Shown one piece after another: positions 1 to 8,466 of a DNA stretch of 64,000 nt. A program made the translations under genes and the position numbers. The notes under the pieces are model-generated. The model searched no databases. It saw nothing but the letters and a program-made list of their open reading frames with translations, and was not told the DNA's origin. The stretch covers positions 558,001 through 622,000 of the forward strand of contig NZ_QKLF01000001.1 of the NCBI RefSeq assembly GCF_003224335.1. The letters run 5' to 3'. This DNA is from Curtobacterium sp. MCJR17_055 (GTDB lineage: Bacteria > Actinomycetota > Actinomycetes > Actinomycetales > Microbacteriaceae). Positions within the stretch are counted from its first letter, which is position 1. Each line of letters opens with the position of its first letter.

Positions 1-2
1 TC

Positions 3-167
3 GGGCTGGGCCTCGTGCGCATCGAGGTGCCGGCCGACGACGACCTCGGCGCGCTCACCGCCCGGATGCGCGACGCCGGCGTGCAGACCGCGGACGACGG
101 TCGGACGGTCGCGTTCGAGGACCCCTGGGCGAACCGCATCGAGGTGACGACCACCGGTCGCGGATGA
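3..167 (+). CDS. VOC/glyoxalase-like protein, C-terminal end (partial)
   Basis: The reading frame is open from the window edge to a TGA at 165-167 and gives the last 54 residues of a protein whose start lies outside. The ending, with FEDPWANRIEVT close to the C-terminus, resembles the last beta strand of vicinal-oxygen-chelate (glyoxalase/bleomycin-resistance fold) proteins, where a D-P-x-G/W-N-x-hydrophobic-E pattern carries the final metal-ligand glutamate. Substrate cannot be inferred. It lies 66 bases before the acetyltransferase gene on the same strand. Confidence 0.6.
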   Translation, partial: GLGLVRIEVPADDDLGALTARMRDAGVQTADDGRTVAFEDPWANRIEVTTTGRG

Positions 168-233
168 GCCCCGACCCACCGGCGGCGAGCCCGACCCGCG
201 CTGGCGGCCAGGCGCACCCGGCAGGATGGTGCG

Positions 234-800
234 ATGACTGACGACATCCGGTGGGAGGTGGTCGAGGAGAGCGCGCTGACGCTCACCGACCACGAAGCGA
301 TCGCGGCGATGCTGGCGCAGGCCTTCCCGAGCTGGTCGCACTGGTACGTCGGCGGCCGGAGCTGGGCGGGGATGCAGCCCGAGCGCCGTGTGGTCGGTCG
401 CACCGAGGACCGCGTCGTCCTCGCACACGTCGGCATCCGGCGGATGTTCGTCACGGTCGGCGGTGAGGACGTCCTGGTCGGCGACACCGGCCTGGTCGGG
501 GTCGCACCGCGGCTGCAGGGCACGGGCGTCGGTCGCGAGCTGATGGACCGCGTGCACGACGTCCTCGACGGCCTCCGCGTGCCGTACGGGTTCCTCGGCG
601 CGGGTGAGGACCGGATCCCGTTCTACGCACACATGGGCTGGCACGAGTTCCCCGAGGCGGTCGGCACCTTCAGTGCATTCACGGCGGACGGCGCCGGCGT
701 CTCGGAGACCGAGCAGGGCGGGTGGATGGTCCGTCCGGTCACGGCCCGGCTCGAGGACTGGCCGGAGGGACCGATCCTCCTCAACGGCCAGCAGGTCTGA
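234..800 (+). CDS. GNAT family N-acetyltransferase
   Basis: A 188-residue protein with a GNAT acetyltransferase fold. The acetyl-CoA loop is seen around residues 90-105 (VAPRLQGTGVGRELMDRV, matching the Q/R-x-x-G-x-G/A pattern). It is followed by the usual helix and a GAGEDRIPFYAHMGWHEF stretch near residue 125 that fits the late part of the fold. The acceptor substrate is unknown. No Shine-Dalgarno sequence is evident; CAGGAT at 222-227 sits six bases before ATG, suggesting a leaderless transcript. It converges with the catalase gene across a 148-base GC-rich gap. Confidence 0.85.
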   Translation: MTDDIRWEVVEESALTLTDHEAIAAMLAQAFPSWSHWYVGGRSWAGMQPERRVVGRTEDRVVLAHVGIRRMFVTVGGEDVLVGDTGLVGVAPRLQGTGVGRELMDRVHDVLDGLRVPYGFLGAGEDRIPFYAHMGWHEFPEAVGTFSAFTADGAGVSETEQGGWMVRPVTARLEDWPEGPILLNGQQV

Positions 801-948
801 CGCCGGGGCACCGGACGCAGCCGGACACACGGGAGGCGCGGTGCGAGTCGGACCCGCACCTGGGCCCCCGCCGGCCGGTACCGGAGCGTCGCGCCAGCGG
901 CGGTCCGGCCGTGACCGGCGGGGAGCCTCCCGGCGGTTCCCGCGTCGA

Positions 949-2454
949 CTACGCCTCGACGGCGACCGCCTCCGCGTCCTCGTTGGAGCCCGGGGTGGTC
1001 GGCACGACGGCGGCGCGCACGCGGGCACCGAGGTCGGGGTCGACGTTCGTCCAGTAGGCGAAGACGCGCTCGCGCAGGTCGTCACGCGTCACCTTGGAGA
1101 CGTGTCCGGCGATGTTGCCGACCAGACGCTCGCGGGCGGCGTCGTCGAGCACCTCGCGGTAGAGCGTGCCGGCCTGACCCCAGTCGTCGTCCTCGGGGTG
1201 CAGCGTCGCGGCGGAGCGCTGGAGGGCGCCGTCGGACTCCCACCCGGGGACGTCGTCCGTCGCGTTCGGGTCGGCGTGCGCCCCACCGAGCGTGTTCGGG
1301 GCGTACACCGGCACCTCGGCCTTCTGGAAGTCGAAGCGCATGGCGCCGTCCTTGGAGTACGAGTGCACCTCGTTCTTCGGGGCGTTCACCGGCAGCTGCG
1401 CGTGGTTCGTGCCGACGCGGTAGCGGTGGGCGTCCGCGTAGCTGAAGATGCGTGCGAGGAGCATCTTGTCCGGGCTCGCCGCGATGCCGGGCACGAAGTT
1501 CGACGGGGCGAAGGTCGCCTGCTCGATCTGCGCGAAGTAGTTCTCCGGGTTGCGGTTGAGCTCCATCGTGCCGACCTCGATGAGCGGGTAGTCGGCGTGC
1601 GGCCACACCTTCGTCAGGTCGAACGGGTTGAAGCGGTAGCTCGCGGCGTCCTCGTACGGCATGACCTGCACCTTGAGGGTCCAGCGCGGGGTGTCACCAC
1701 GCTCGATGGCCTCGTACAGGTCGCGGATGTGGAAGTCCGCGTCCTCGCCGGCGATGCGGTCGGCGTCCTCCTGCGTCAGGGTCGCGTGGCCCTGCTCGGT
1801 GAGGAAGTGGTACTTCACCCAGAAGCGCTCGCCCGCGGCGTTGATCCACTGGTAGGTGTGCGACCCGAAGCCGTCCATGTGGCGCCACGACGACGGCAGA
1901 CCGCGGTCGCCCATGAGCCACGTGACCTGGTGCGCCGATTCGGGCGACAGGGTCCAGAAGTCCCACTGCATGTCGTGGTTGCGCAGGTGCGAGCCCGGCA
2001 GGCGCTTCTGCGAGCGGATGAAGTCGGGGAACTTGATGCCGTCGCGGATGAAGAAGACGGGGGTGTTGTTGCCGACGAGGTCGTAGTTGCCCTCTTCGGT
2101 GTAGAACTTCAGCGCGAAGCCGCGGGGGTCGCGCCAGGTGTCGGGCGAGCCCTGCTCACCGGCGACGCTCGAGAAGCGGGCGAGCATCTCGGTGGTCTTC
2201 CCCGGCTGCAGGAACGCGGCGCGGGTGTACTGCGACACGTCCTGCGTGACGGTGAAGGTACCGAACGCACCGCCGCCCTTGGCGTGGACGACGCGCTCCG
2301 GGACGCGCTCGCGGTTGAACTGCGCGAGCTTCTCGACCAGGTAGTGGTCGTGCAGGGCGAGAGGGCCGTCGGCCCCGACACCCATCGAGTGCTGGTCGCT
2401 GGAGACCGGGGCCCCGCTGTTGGTCGTGGTGGTGGGCGTGTTCTGGTCGGACAC
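949..2454 (-). CDS. katA: Catalase (heme, clade 3-like)
   Basis: Monofunctional heme catalase, 501 residues, converting hydrogen peroxide to water and oxygen in the cytoplasm. Catalytic His57 lies in [11 protein letters not shown], the distal Asn130 in [10 protein letters not shown], and the proximal heme-ligand Tyr339 in [14 protein letters not shown]. The GTG start at 2454 is chosen because AGGAGG (minus strand of 2459-2464) stands four bases upstream; the frame stays open further but adds non-catalase sequence. It lies 121 bases after a Fur-family gene on the same strand, the order seen in actinobacterial furA-catalase units, so peroxide or iron control is likely. The small-subunit type is inferred from length. 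Confidence 0.95.
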   Translation of the reverse strand: MSDQNTPTTTTNSGAPVSSDQHSMGVGADGPLALHDHYLVEKLAQFNRERVPERVVHAKGGGAFGTFTVTQDVSQYTRAAFLQPGKTTEMLARFSSVAGEQGSPDTWRDPRGFALKFYTEEGNYDLVGNNTPVFFIRDGIKFPDFIRSQKRLPGSHLRNHDMQWDFWTLSPESAHQVTWLMGDRGLPSSWRHMDGFGSHTYQWINAAGERFWVKYHFLTEQGHATLTQEDADRIAGEDADFHIRDLYEAIERGDTPRWTLKVQVMPYEDAASYRFNPFDLTKVWPHADYPLIEVGTMELNRNPENYFAQIEQATFAPSNFVPGIAASPDKMLLARIFSYADAHRYRVGTNHAQLPVNAPKNEVHSYSKDGAMRFDFQKAEVPVYAPNTLGGAHADPNATDDVPGWESDGALQRSAATLHPEDDDWGQAGTLYREVLDDAARERLVGNIAGHVSKVTRDDLRERVFAYWTNVDPDLGARVRAAVVPTTPGSNEDAEAVAVEA

Positions 2455-2575
2455 GGTTCCTCCTAGGTGGAACGGTTGGATCGGTCGGGGTGGCTCGGGT
2501 TGGTCTCGGTGGGCGGCGCCGGACAGCGGGCGCGCCTGAGGGGGGCCTGCCGGGAGGCCCGTGCGACGTGGGCGG

Positions 2576-3070
2576 TCAGCCCACGCCGGGTGCGGCGACG
2601 GGAGGCGCGGTCGCGGGGACCAGGGCACCCGTCGGCTCATCGGCCTCGTCCGCCTGCTCCGCCGCAGCGCACTGCTCACAGATGCCCCAGTAGGTGACCT
2701 CGGCGGTGGTGACCGCGAAGCCGTGGGTCTCCGACGGGGTCAAGCACGGGGCGTGACCGACGGCGCAGTCGACGTCGCCGATCGCGCCGCACATGGTGCA
2801 GACGATGTGGTGGTGGTTGTCGCCGGTCCGGCGCTCGTACCGGGCGGGGCTGCCGGCCGGCTCGATCCGACGGACGAGCCCGGCGCCGGTCAGCGCGTTG
2901 AGGACGCCGTAGACCGCCTGGTGGCTCGTCGTCGGCAGTTCAGCGGCGAGCGCGCTGACCAGGTCGTCCGCCGTGGTGTGCGGGGACGCCTCGATCGCCC
3001 GGAGTGCCGCGAGCCGAGGAGCGGTGACCCGGAGTCCGGCTCCGCGGAGGAGTTCGGTGTCGTCGACCAT
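2576..3070 (-). CDS. Fur-family transcriptional regulator
   Basis: A 164-residue winged-helix metalloregulator. The DNA-binding domain covers about residues 5-75 ([21 protein letters not shown] is the wing/recognition part). Metal-site residues follow: the NHHHIVC cluster at 85-91, a C91-x2-C94 pair, and a second C131-x2-C134 pair near the end, typical of the structural zinc site. The alanine/proline-rich tail after residue 140 is extra. The upstream position to catalase suggests a FurA/PerR/CatR-like peroxide or iron sensor; the sequence alone does not decide which metal is sensed. ATG at 3070 is preferred over an upstream start at 3145 that adds 25 residues before the conserved domain. An inverted repeat (3083-3099) lies just upstream. 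Confidence 0.9.
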   Translation of the reverse strand: MVDDTELLRGAGLRVTAPRLAALRAIEASPHTTADDLVSALAAELPTTSHQAVYGVLNALTGAGLVRRIEPAGSPARYERRTGDNHHHIVCTMCGAIGDVDCAVGHAPCLTPSETHGFAVTTAEVTYWGICEQCAAAEQADEADEPTGALVPATAPPVAAPGVG

Positions 3071-3082
3071 GCGGAGCCTTTC

Positions 3083-3099
3083 TCTTGCAGCGTTCAAGA
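3083..3099. promoter_or_regulatory. Candidate Fur-family operator upstream of the regulator
   Basis: TCTTG-n7-CAAGA is a perfect inverted repeat centred at 3091, ending 12 bases before the Fur-family start codon. FurA/CatR-type boxes of actinobacteria also have TTG...CAA arms around a short centre. Its place over the leader of the regulator suggests autoregulation that would carry through to catalase. Short palindromes occur by chance, so this is a candidate only. Confidence 0.45.
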
Positions 3100-3235
3100 C
3101 AACGCTCACAGTACACGGCGGACGCGCTTCCGACGCCAACACCACATGCGCGTTGCGGAATACGATGTGTCACGATCGGGTCGCGATCAGCTGAGCATCG
3201 CTCGACGGGGGTGGTCCGGCCGGTAGCGTCCAGCC

Positions 3236-4576
3236 ATGTCCATGCAGCAGGCCGGCGCGACGCCGGCGAACACCGCTCAGGACGCCCGGGGGACCATCGC
3301 GCAGCGGGACCTGGTCGTCGACCTCATCCGGACGGCCTGCGTCGTCCTCGTCGTCGTCGTGCACGTGACGATGGTCGGGGTCGGGTCGGGCGCGTCCGGC
3401 ATCCGGGTCACGAGCCCACTGCAGGAACTGCCCTGGAACGTCGGGGCGACCTGGGTCGGCCAGGTGATGCCGCTGTTCTTCGTGGTCGGCGGGTTCGCGA
3501 GCGCCGTCGGATGGCGCAGCACCGTCGCCCGGGCCGGTCACGGCGGCGACCCAGCCCGGGACTTCATCGCGACCCGGCTCGTCCGGCTGTTCCGCCCCGC
3601 GGTCCCGCTCTTCGTGGTGCTCGCCGTCGGCCTCGGCATCGCCACCGCGGTCGGGACGCCCGCCGACCTGCTCGGCGAGCTCGCCTTCGGCATCGGGTCC
3701 CCGCTGTGGTTCCTGGCGGCGTACGGCATCACACAGTGCTGCGTCCCGGTCATGGCCCGGCTGCACGCGCGTGCGCCGTGGCGGACCCTGCTCGCGCTGC
3801 TCCTGCTCGCGGCCGCGATCGACTCGGTCCGCCTGGCGTCCGGCATCGTCGAGGTCGGCTTGCTCAACCTCGGCCCGGTGTGGCTCTTCGCCCAGCAGCT
3901 CGGGTTCCTGTGGGTCGACGGCTGGTTCGCCCGACGGTCCCGGCTCCTGCTGCTCGGCATCGCCGGCCTGGCGTACGCCCTGCTCGTGCCCCTGACGTCC
4001 GTCGGCCTCTGGGCACCGGACATGCTGCAGGACCTCAACCCGCCGATGCTCCCGCTGGCGTTCCTCGCCGTCGGGCAAGCGTGCCTCGTCCAGCTCGTGC
4101 ACGCACCCCTGACGCGACTGATGGCAACCCGCCCCGCGCAGGCCGTCGTGTTCCTGCTCGGCCGCGACGGCATGACGATCTACCTCTGGCACCTGCCGCT
4201 GTTCATCCTGCTCAACGGGGTCGGCCTGCTCGTGGGGCTGCCGTTCCCCTCGCCGGGTTCGGGCGTCTGGTGGGCCACCCGCCCGGTCGCGGTCGTCGTG
4301 CTCCTCGCCGCCACCCTCGGTGTCGCCCGCCTGGTCCGTCGCGCCGATCGGCCCCTCCCCCGCCTGACGCCCGGGTCGGACCGCCCGGCGTGGTCCATGT
4401 TGGCGGCCGGCGCCGTGTGCACGATCGGTCCCGCGTTCGCGGTCATGCAGCTCCACCTCTCCTTCCCGCTGGCGCTCGTCGGGGCCGTCGCGATCCCGCT
4501 GGGTGTGTGGCTCCTCGCACGGACGGTGCCGGCGGAGGAGGCGGCGACGCCGGTGCCCAGCGCGGGACGCATGTAG
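3236..4576 (+). CDS. Membrane acyltransferase family protein
   Basis: A 446-residue polytopic membrane protein of the acyltransferase-3 type. The N-terminus has the usual D-x-x-R-x-x-x-x hydrophobic helix with a following His (RDLVVDLIRTACVVLVVVVH), then about ten hydrophobic segments with short basic loops. Such proteins move acetyl or other acyl groups to sugars, lipids or peptides at the membrane. The substrate is unknown and no neighbour gives a clear hint. TAGCGT at 3224-3229 stands six bases before ATG, so the mRNA is probably leaderless. A CtaG-like frame follows on the same strand. Confidence 0.85.
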   Translation: MSMQQAGATPANTAQDARGTIAQRDLVVDLIRTACVVLVVVVHVTMVGVGSGASGIRVTSPLQELPWNVGATWVGQVMPLFFVVGGFASAVGWRSTVARAGHGGDPARDFIATRLVRLFRPAVPLFVVLAVGLGIATAVGTPADLLGELAFGIGSPLWFLAAYGITQCCVPVMARLHARAPWRTLLALLLLAAAIDSVRLASGIVEVGLLNLGPVWLFAQQLGFLWVDGWFARRSRLLLLGIAGLAYALLVPLTSVGLWAPDMLQDLNPPMLPLAFLAVGQACLVQLVHAPLTRLMATRPAQAVVFLLGRDGMTIYLWHLPLFILLNGVGLLVGLPFPSPGSGVWWATRPVAVVVLLAATLGVARLVRRADRPLPRLTPGSDRPAWSMLAAGAVCTIGPAFAVMQLHLSFPLALVGAVAIPLGVWLLARTVPAEEAATPVPSAGRM

Positions 4577-4657
4577 GGATCCTCATACGCCGGGGCCGTG
4601 TCGGGCCTCCCGGCCGGAGGAGGATGACTCCCGCAGCGCGACCCCGGGAGGCACCCC

Positions 4658-5533
4658 ACGCCGTCACCCTCCGAGTTCTGGAGCACCTGGCACGTCGACC
4701 CCCTGGCGACGGCGCTGGTCGTCGTCGCGGCAGCCGTCTACGGCCGCTGGGTCCTCGCCGCCCGCCGCCGCGGCGCGCGCTGGCCGTGGTGGCGGACCGT
4801 GGCGTTCGTCGCCGCGCTCGGCCTGTTCGCGACGCTGCAGTCCGGCATCGTGGGACAGGACGACCGCCAGCTCCGGTGGGCGTTCGTCCTGCGGCTCGCG
4901 ACGCTGTTCTTCGCGGTGCCCGCGTTCGCCGCGGCGGCCGGCCCGCTCACGCTGCTCCGGACGGGAGGCCCGACCCGCCTGTCCGGGGCCGCCGACGCCG
5001 TCCTGCGGTCCCGTCCGGCACGGCTGCTCGGCAACGCGATCGTCGCGCCCCTGGTGGCCCTGGCCGTGTTCGGCGTCCTGCTCACCCCGCTGGCGGGCGT
5101 GCTGCGGCAGTCGTTCCTCAGCGCCGAAGCGGTGACCGTCCTCGTCCCGGTGCTGGGCTTCCTCCTGTTGGCACCGCTGTCCGAGGTCGGGGTGCTCCAC
5201 TCCTCCGCCTTCGCGACCGCCGAGTTCCTGCTCGCGTTCGTCGAGCTCGTGCTCGATGCCGTGCCCGCGGTCGTGATGCGGGTGAGCAGCCACGTGCTGG
5301 ACGGTGCCGGCCGGACCGCCCTGCACGTGCCGTGGGCACCGTCGCCCCTGCAGGACCAGCACCTGGCGGGCGACCTGCTGTGGTTCATCGCCGAGGTCGC
5401 GGACGTCCCCGTGCTCATCGCCCTGTTCGTCCGGTGGCAACGCTCGGACCGCCGCGAGGCCAGGGCCGTGGACGACCTGACGGACGAGCAGATGGCGGCG
5501 CTGACGCGGGAGCACCTGCGGCGTCGATCCTGA
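4658..5533 (+). CDS. CtaG-like cytochrome c oxidase assembly membrane protein; no standard start codon
   Basis: About 291 residues if read from 4658. The frame begins FWSTWHVDPLATALVVV and ends with DQHLAGDLLWFIAEVAD before RWQRSDRREAR, both characteristic of the caa3_CtaG family, which helps insert copper into cytochrome oxidase. Seven or so membrane segments are visible. The frame is open back to a TGA at 4625, but no ATG, GTG or TTG occurs before 4799, which would delete the first conserved helix. GGGAGG at 4645-4650 sits seven bases before ACG 4658. An ATG at 4624 behind GGAGGAGG is in the neighbouring frame. Options are an ACG start, a one-base shift from ATG 4624, or a shortened protein from GTG 4799. 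Confidence 0.7.
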   Translation, partial: TPSPSEFWSTWHVDPLATALVVVAAAVYGRWVLAARRRGARWPWWRTVAFVAALGLFATLQSGIVGQDDRQLRWAFVLRLATLFFAVPAFAAAAGPLTLLRTGGPTRLSGAADAVLRSRPARLLGNAIVAPLVALAVFGVLLTPLAGVLRQSFLSAEAVTVLVPVLGFLLLAPLSEVGVLHSSAFATAEFLLAFVELVLDAVPAVVMRVSSHVLDGAGRTALHVPWAPSPLQDQHLAGDLLWFIAEVADVPVLIALFVRWQRSDRREARAVDDLTDEQMAALTREHLRRRS

Positions 5534-5709
5534 CGGGGGCAGTGGGTCCCGCGCTGCCGGGCTCCCGCGGCTCCACGCCCCGCGGCTCCCGCGGCTGCGC
5601 ACCCACGGCCGCGCGCTCCAGGGCCGCGCCCCTCGGCTCGGCCGCTGCGCGTCCGGCTGTTCCCCGCCGCCGTGGTCCCGCGGCGCCGTGGCCGCGCCGC
5701 CGGCACGAC

Positions 5710-5745
5710 GGAGCCCCGGCCCCTCGTGCGAGGGACCGGGGCTCC
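5710..5745. terminator. Bidirectional hairpin terminator between convergent genes
   Basis: A 16-bp arm pair (GGAGCCCCGG at 5710-5719 with CCGGGGCTCC at 5736-5745, extended inside by CCCTCG/CGAGGG with one C-A mismatch) lies 30 bases past the MFS stop and about 180 bases past the CtaG-like stop. There is no clear T run, as is common for GC-rich actinobacterial terminators. The stretch 5534-5709 holds only low-complexity CCGCGGCTCC-like sequence. Confidence 0.75.
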
Positions 5746-5775
5746 GGCGGCGCGACGAGCGCGGGCGTCGTGCGG

Positions 5776-7473
5776 CTAGGCGCCCGCGTGCTTGCCGTGG
5801 TGCTCGGTGGTGGCGAGCTCCTCCTCGGCGGTGGTGGGTGCCGGCGACGAGGCGTGCGCGGCGACGTGGTCCCGCTCCCCCGTCGTGGGACGGCCGCCCG
5901 CGACCTGGCCGCCGCCGACCTGACCGCTGTCGGCCTGTCCGGCCTCGACCTGTCCACCGTCGGGCTGCGTGGCGACCGCGCCGGTCTGCTTCCACGCGGC
6001 CGTCTGCTTCGGCTTCGTCAGGAACAGTGCCGCGACGATCGCCGCGATGAGCACGACGGCCGGCAGGACCAACGACTGGCCCATCGCCCGCGAGAACGGG
6101 TCGAGCAGGAAGCCCGGCAGGGACCCCGTCTGCTCGGCGCTGATGCCGGACCCACCGGACCGGCTGGGGAACTCCGCGCGGATGCGGGCCTCCATGAGGG
6201 CAGCGATGCCGGCGGAACCGAGCACCGCACCGATCTGACGGGTGGTGTTGTAGACGCCCGAGCCGGCGCCGGCGAGCCGCGGCGGCAGGTTGCGCGTCGC
6301 GGACACGGAGAGCGGTCCCCACATGCAGGCGTTCGCGAGCCCGAGGAGCGCGCTCGGCAGGAGCACCCAGCCCCAGTCGGCGTTCGCGGCGATGAGGGCG
6401 CCGAACCAGAACAGCCCGCCGGAGAAGCAGGCGAGGCCGAACGAGGCGACCCAGCGCGGGCTCCAGATGTTCAGCCGCTTGCCGACGTAGGGCGCGAGCG
6501 CGGCCGAGAGGACGGCCTGCGGGACCAGGAGGAGCGCGGCCTGCGTCGGCGAGAACCGGAGCACGTCCTGCGCCCACAGCATGATCGGCAACGCGAAGGA
6601 CGCGATGGCGACACCGACCGCGGTGATCGCGATGTTCGCGAGGGTGAAGTTGCGGTCCGTGAACAGGCCGAGCGGGAGGAGCGGCTCCCCCTTCTGCACG
6701 CCCTGCCAGACGACGAACGCGGCGAGCACCACGATGCCGGCGATGATGAGCGACCAGACGGAGATCGGACCGGTGATGGTGCCCCAGTCGTAGGTCTCGC
6801 CCTCCTGGATGCCGAAGACCAGCAGGAAGAGCCCGACCGCGGACAGCACGACGCCGAGCAGGTCGAAGCGGTGACGGTTCGTGGCGAAGGACGGCACGAA
6901 CTTCTGCGCGAGGACGAACGCGACGACGCCGACGGGGACGTTCAAGAAGAAGATCCACTCCCAGCCGAAGCCGTCGACGAGCAGGCCGCCGAGGATCGGG
7001 CCCACGAGCGAGGCGACACCGGCGACGGCGCCCCACAGGCCCATGGCGGCACCGCGGTTCTGCGGCGGGAAGATGCGGGTGATGACGGCCATCGTCTGCG
7101 GGGTCATCATCGCGGCGCCGAGGCCCTGCACGACGCGGGCGAGGATGAGCACCTCGATCGAGCCGGCGAGCCCGCACCAGAGACTGGCGAGCGTGAACAC
7201 GACGAGGCCGACCTGGTACAGCACCTTGGGGCCGAAGCGGTCACCGAGGCGACCGGTGATGAGGAGCGGGACGGCGTACGCGAGCAGGTACGCACTCGTC
7301 ACCCAGATGACGGCGTTGATGTCGGCGTCGAGTGCCTGGGAGATGGTCGGCGTCGCGACCGAGACGATCGTCGAGTCGACGAGGATCATGAAGAAGCCGA
7401 CGACGAGTGCCCAGAGCGCTGGCCACGGCTTCTTGCCGTGCTCCAGGTCGGCGGCGGCGGAGGCGGATGTCAT
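5776..7473 (-). CDS. DHA2-family MFS multidrug transporter (EmrB/QacA-like)
   Basis: A 565-residue drug:proton antiporter of the 14-helix DHA2 group. It shows the D-x-T-I/V-V-x-x-A-x-P-x-I motif in the first helix (LVDSTIVSVATPTISQAL, about residues 30-47), motif A at about 80 (GRLGDRFGPK), and motif C around 150 (GVASLVGPILGGLL). A hydrophilic tail rich in Gly, Gln and Ala follows the last helix. It overlaps the upstream PadR gene by four bases (ATGA), so the two are co-transcribed, and the PadR protein probably represses export until a substrate binds. The drug cannot be told from sequence. Confidence 0.92.
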   Translation of the reverse strand: MTSASAAADLEHGKKPWPALWALVVGFFMILVDSTIVSVATPTISQALDADINAVIWVTSAYLLAYAVPLLITGRLGDRFGPKVLYQVGLVVFTLASLWCGLAGSIEVLILARVVQGLGAAMMTPQTMAVITRIFPPQNRGAAMGLWGAVAGVASLVGPILGGLLVDGFGWEWIFFLNVPVGVVAFVLAQKFVPSFATNRHRFDLLGVVLSAVGLFLLVFGIQEGETYDWGTITGPISVWSLIIAGIVVLAAFVVWQGVQKGEPLLPLGLFTDRNFTLANIAITAVGVAIASFALPIMLWAQDVLRFSPTQAALLLVPQAVLSAALAPYVGKRLNIWSPRWVASFGLACFSGGLFWFGALIAANADWGWVLLPSALLGLANACMWGPLSVSATRNLPPRLAGAGSGVYNTTRQIGAVLGSAGIAALMEARIRAEFPSRSGGSGISAEQTGSLPGFLLDPFSRAMGQSLVLPAVVLIAAIVAALFLTKPKQTAAWKQTGAVATQPDGGQVEAGQADSGQVGGGQVAGGRPTTGERDHVAAHASSPAPTTAEEELATTEHHGKHAGA

Positions 7474-8078
7474 CGAGTGGTGTCCTTGCTGTTCTGGAGG
7501 TGTTCGTCGGGGAGGGCCGGGCCCTCCCAGGGGATCTGACCGCTGTCGAGGCGGTCGGCGATGGCACTGAGCCACTCGAGTTGCGCGGTGAGCATGGCAC
7601 GCGCGTACGACACGTCGAGCCAGTAGCGCTCGGCGAGGCCCTTGGCCTGGAGGCCCGCGGCGGCGTCGTCGTACCCGTCGCGCTGCGTGCGCAGTGCGGC
7701 GATGCGCGCCCGGAGCGCGGCGGCCACGTCCTCGACGGGGAGGTTGTCCACGTGGGACACGGCGAGCCCGAACTGCGGGTACTCGTCCGCCGGCTCGGCG
7801 ACCATGCGGCGGAGGCCCGCCTCGAGCGCCGTGCGTCCGGCGTCCGTGATCGCGTAGGTGGTCCGCTCGGGCCGGTTGCCCGCGCGGTCGGTGCCGACGA
7901 CCTCGGCGTACCCGAGGTCCGCCAGTCGGCCGACCTGGTGGTACAGCGTGCCCGGTCGGACCTTGACGTTCCGGTCCTCGCGACGCTGCAGCATCGTCTG
8001 GAACATCTCGTAGGGGTGCATCGGCGCCTCGGCCAGCAGGCCGAGCGCCGCGAACGCCAGTGGCGTCAGGTCGGGCAC
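7470..8078 (-). CDS. PadR-family transcriptional regulator
   Basis: A 202-residue regulator. The N-terminal winged helix (about 1-85) has the PadR signature: LAFAALGLLAEAPMHPYEM, then RPGTLYHQVGRLADLGYAE and the wing ERTTYAITDAGR. The C-terminal half is a helical dimerisation domain of the Vir_act_alpha_C kind. It is the first gene of a two-gene unit with the DHA2 exporter, with which its 3' end overlaps. The region directly upstream carries a striking symmetric operator (8091-8134), consistent with autorepression of exporter and regulator. Confidence 0.93.
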   Translation of the reverse strand: MPDLTPLAFAALGLLAEAPMHPYEMFQTMLQRREDRNVKVRPGTLYHQVGRLADLGYAEVVGTDRAGNRPERTTYAITDAGRTALEAGLRRMVAEPADEYPQFGLAVSHVDNLPVEDVAAALRARIAALRTQRDGYDDAAAGLQAKGLAERYWLDVSYARAMLTAQLEWLSAIADRLDSGQIPWEGPALPDEHLQNSKDTTR

Positions 8079-8090
8079 GGGTCCTCCGGG

Positions 8091-8134
8091 TGTTCGATGC
8101 CGATTGTTCGAAGTCGAACATACGCCTTCGAACA
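8091..8134. promoter_or_regulatory. Four-half-site palindromic operator for the PadR/MFS unit
   Basis: The heptamer TGTTCGA occurs at 8091-8097 and 8105-8111, and its complement TCGAACA at 8114-8120 and 8128-8134. All four are placed symmetrically about position 8112.5: an inner perfect dyad with a 2-base centre nested in an outer one. The element starts 13 bases from the PadR start codon and also lies upstream of the purS promoter (TAGACT at 8173-8178). PadR is the obvious binder by position. Confidence 0.8.
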
Positions 8135-8217
8135 GTCATCCACAACTGCTCTGGCGGGTCGTGGGCGGCACCTAGACTGTTCCTGTCCCCACCCGACCCC
8201 TGTGCTGGAGTGAACAC

Positions 8218-8466
8218 GTGCCAACGATCGTCGTCGAGGTCATGCCGAAGGCCGAGATCCTCGACCCCCAGGGCAAGGCGGTGGGCAACGCCCTCGCCCG
8301 GCTCGGCAAGAACGACCTGACCAATGTCCGCATCGGCAAGCGATTCGAGGTGTCGGTCGACGGCCCCGTCGACGACGCCAAGCTCGCCGAGGTCCGTGAG
8401 ATCGCGGTCGACGTCTTCTCGAACGCCGTCATCGAGGACGTCGTCTCCGTGAGCGTGGTCGAGTGA
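8218..8466 (+). CDS. purS: Phosphoribosylformylglycinamidine synthase subunit PurS
   Basis: An 82-residue subunit that bridges PurQ and PurL in the three-part FGAM synthase, step four of purine synthesis. The sequence starts [19 protein letters not shown] and has the [15 protein letters not shown] core typical of PurS. GTG start with GGAG nine bases upstream; a TAGACT -10 hexamer at 8173-8178 is the probable promoter. The stop overlaps the purQ start by four bases (GTGA). Confidence 0.97.
   Translation: MPTIVVEVMPKAEILDPQGKAVGNALARLGKNDLTNVRIGKRFEVSVDGPVDDAKLAEVREIAVDVFSNAVIEDVVSVSVVE

Noticed and set aside
2455-2679. Longer catalase start (75 extra residues)
   Set aside because: The extra part is Arg/Pro-rich and would bypass the AGGAGG site before GTG 2454; it also overlaps the Fur-family gene.
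5534-5709. Possible short gene in the GC-rich stretch after the CtaG-like gene
   Set aside because: Only low-complexity Arg/Gly/Pro frames; best read as spacer before the terminator.
3085-7539. 1484-residue open frame across the acyltransferase, CtaG-like and MFS genes
   Set aside because: It runs over three well-supported genes in other frames and is Arg/Gly/Asp-rich filler.
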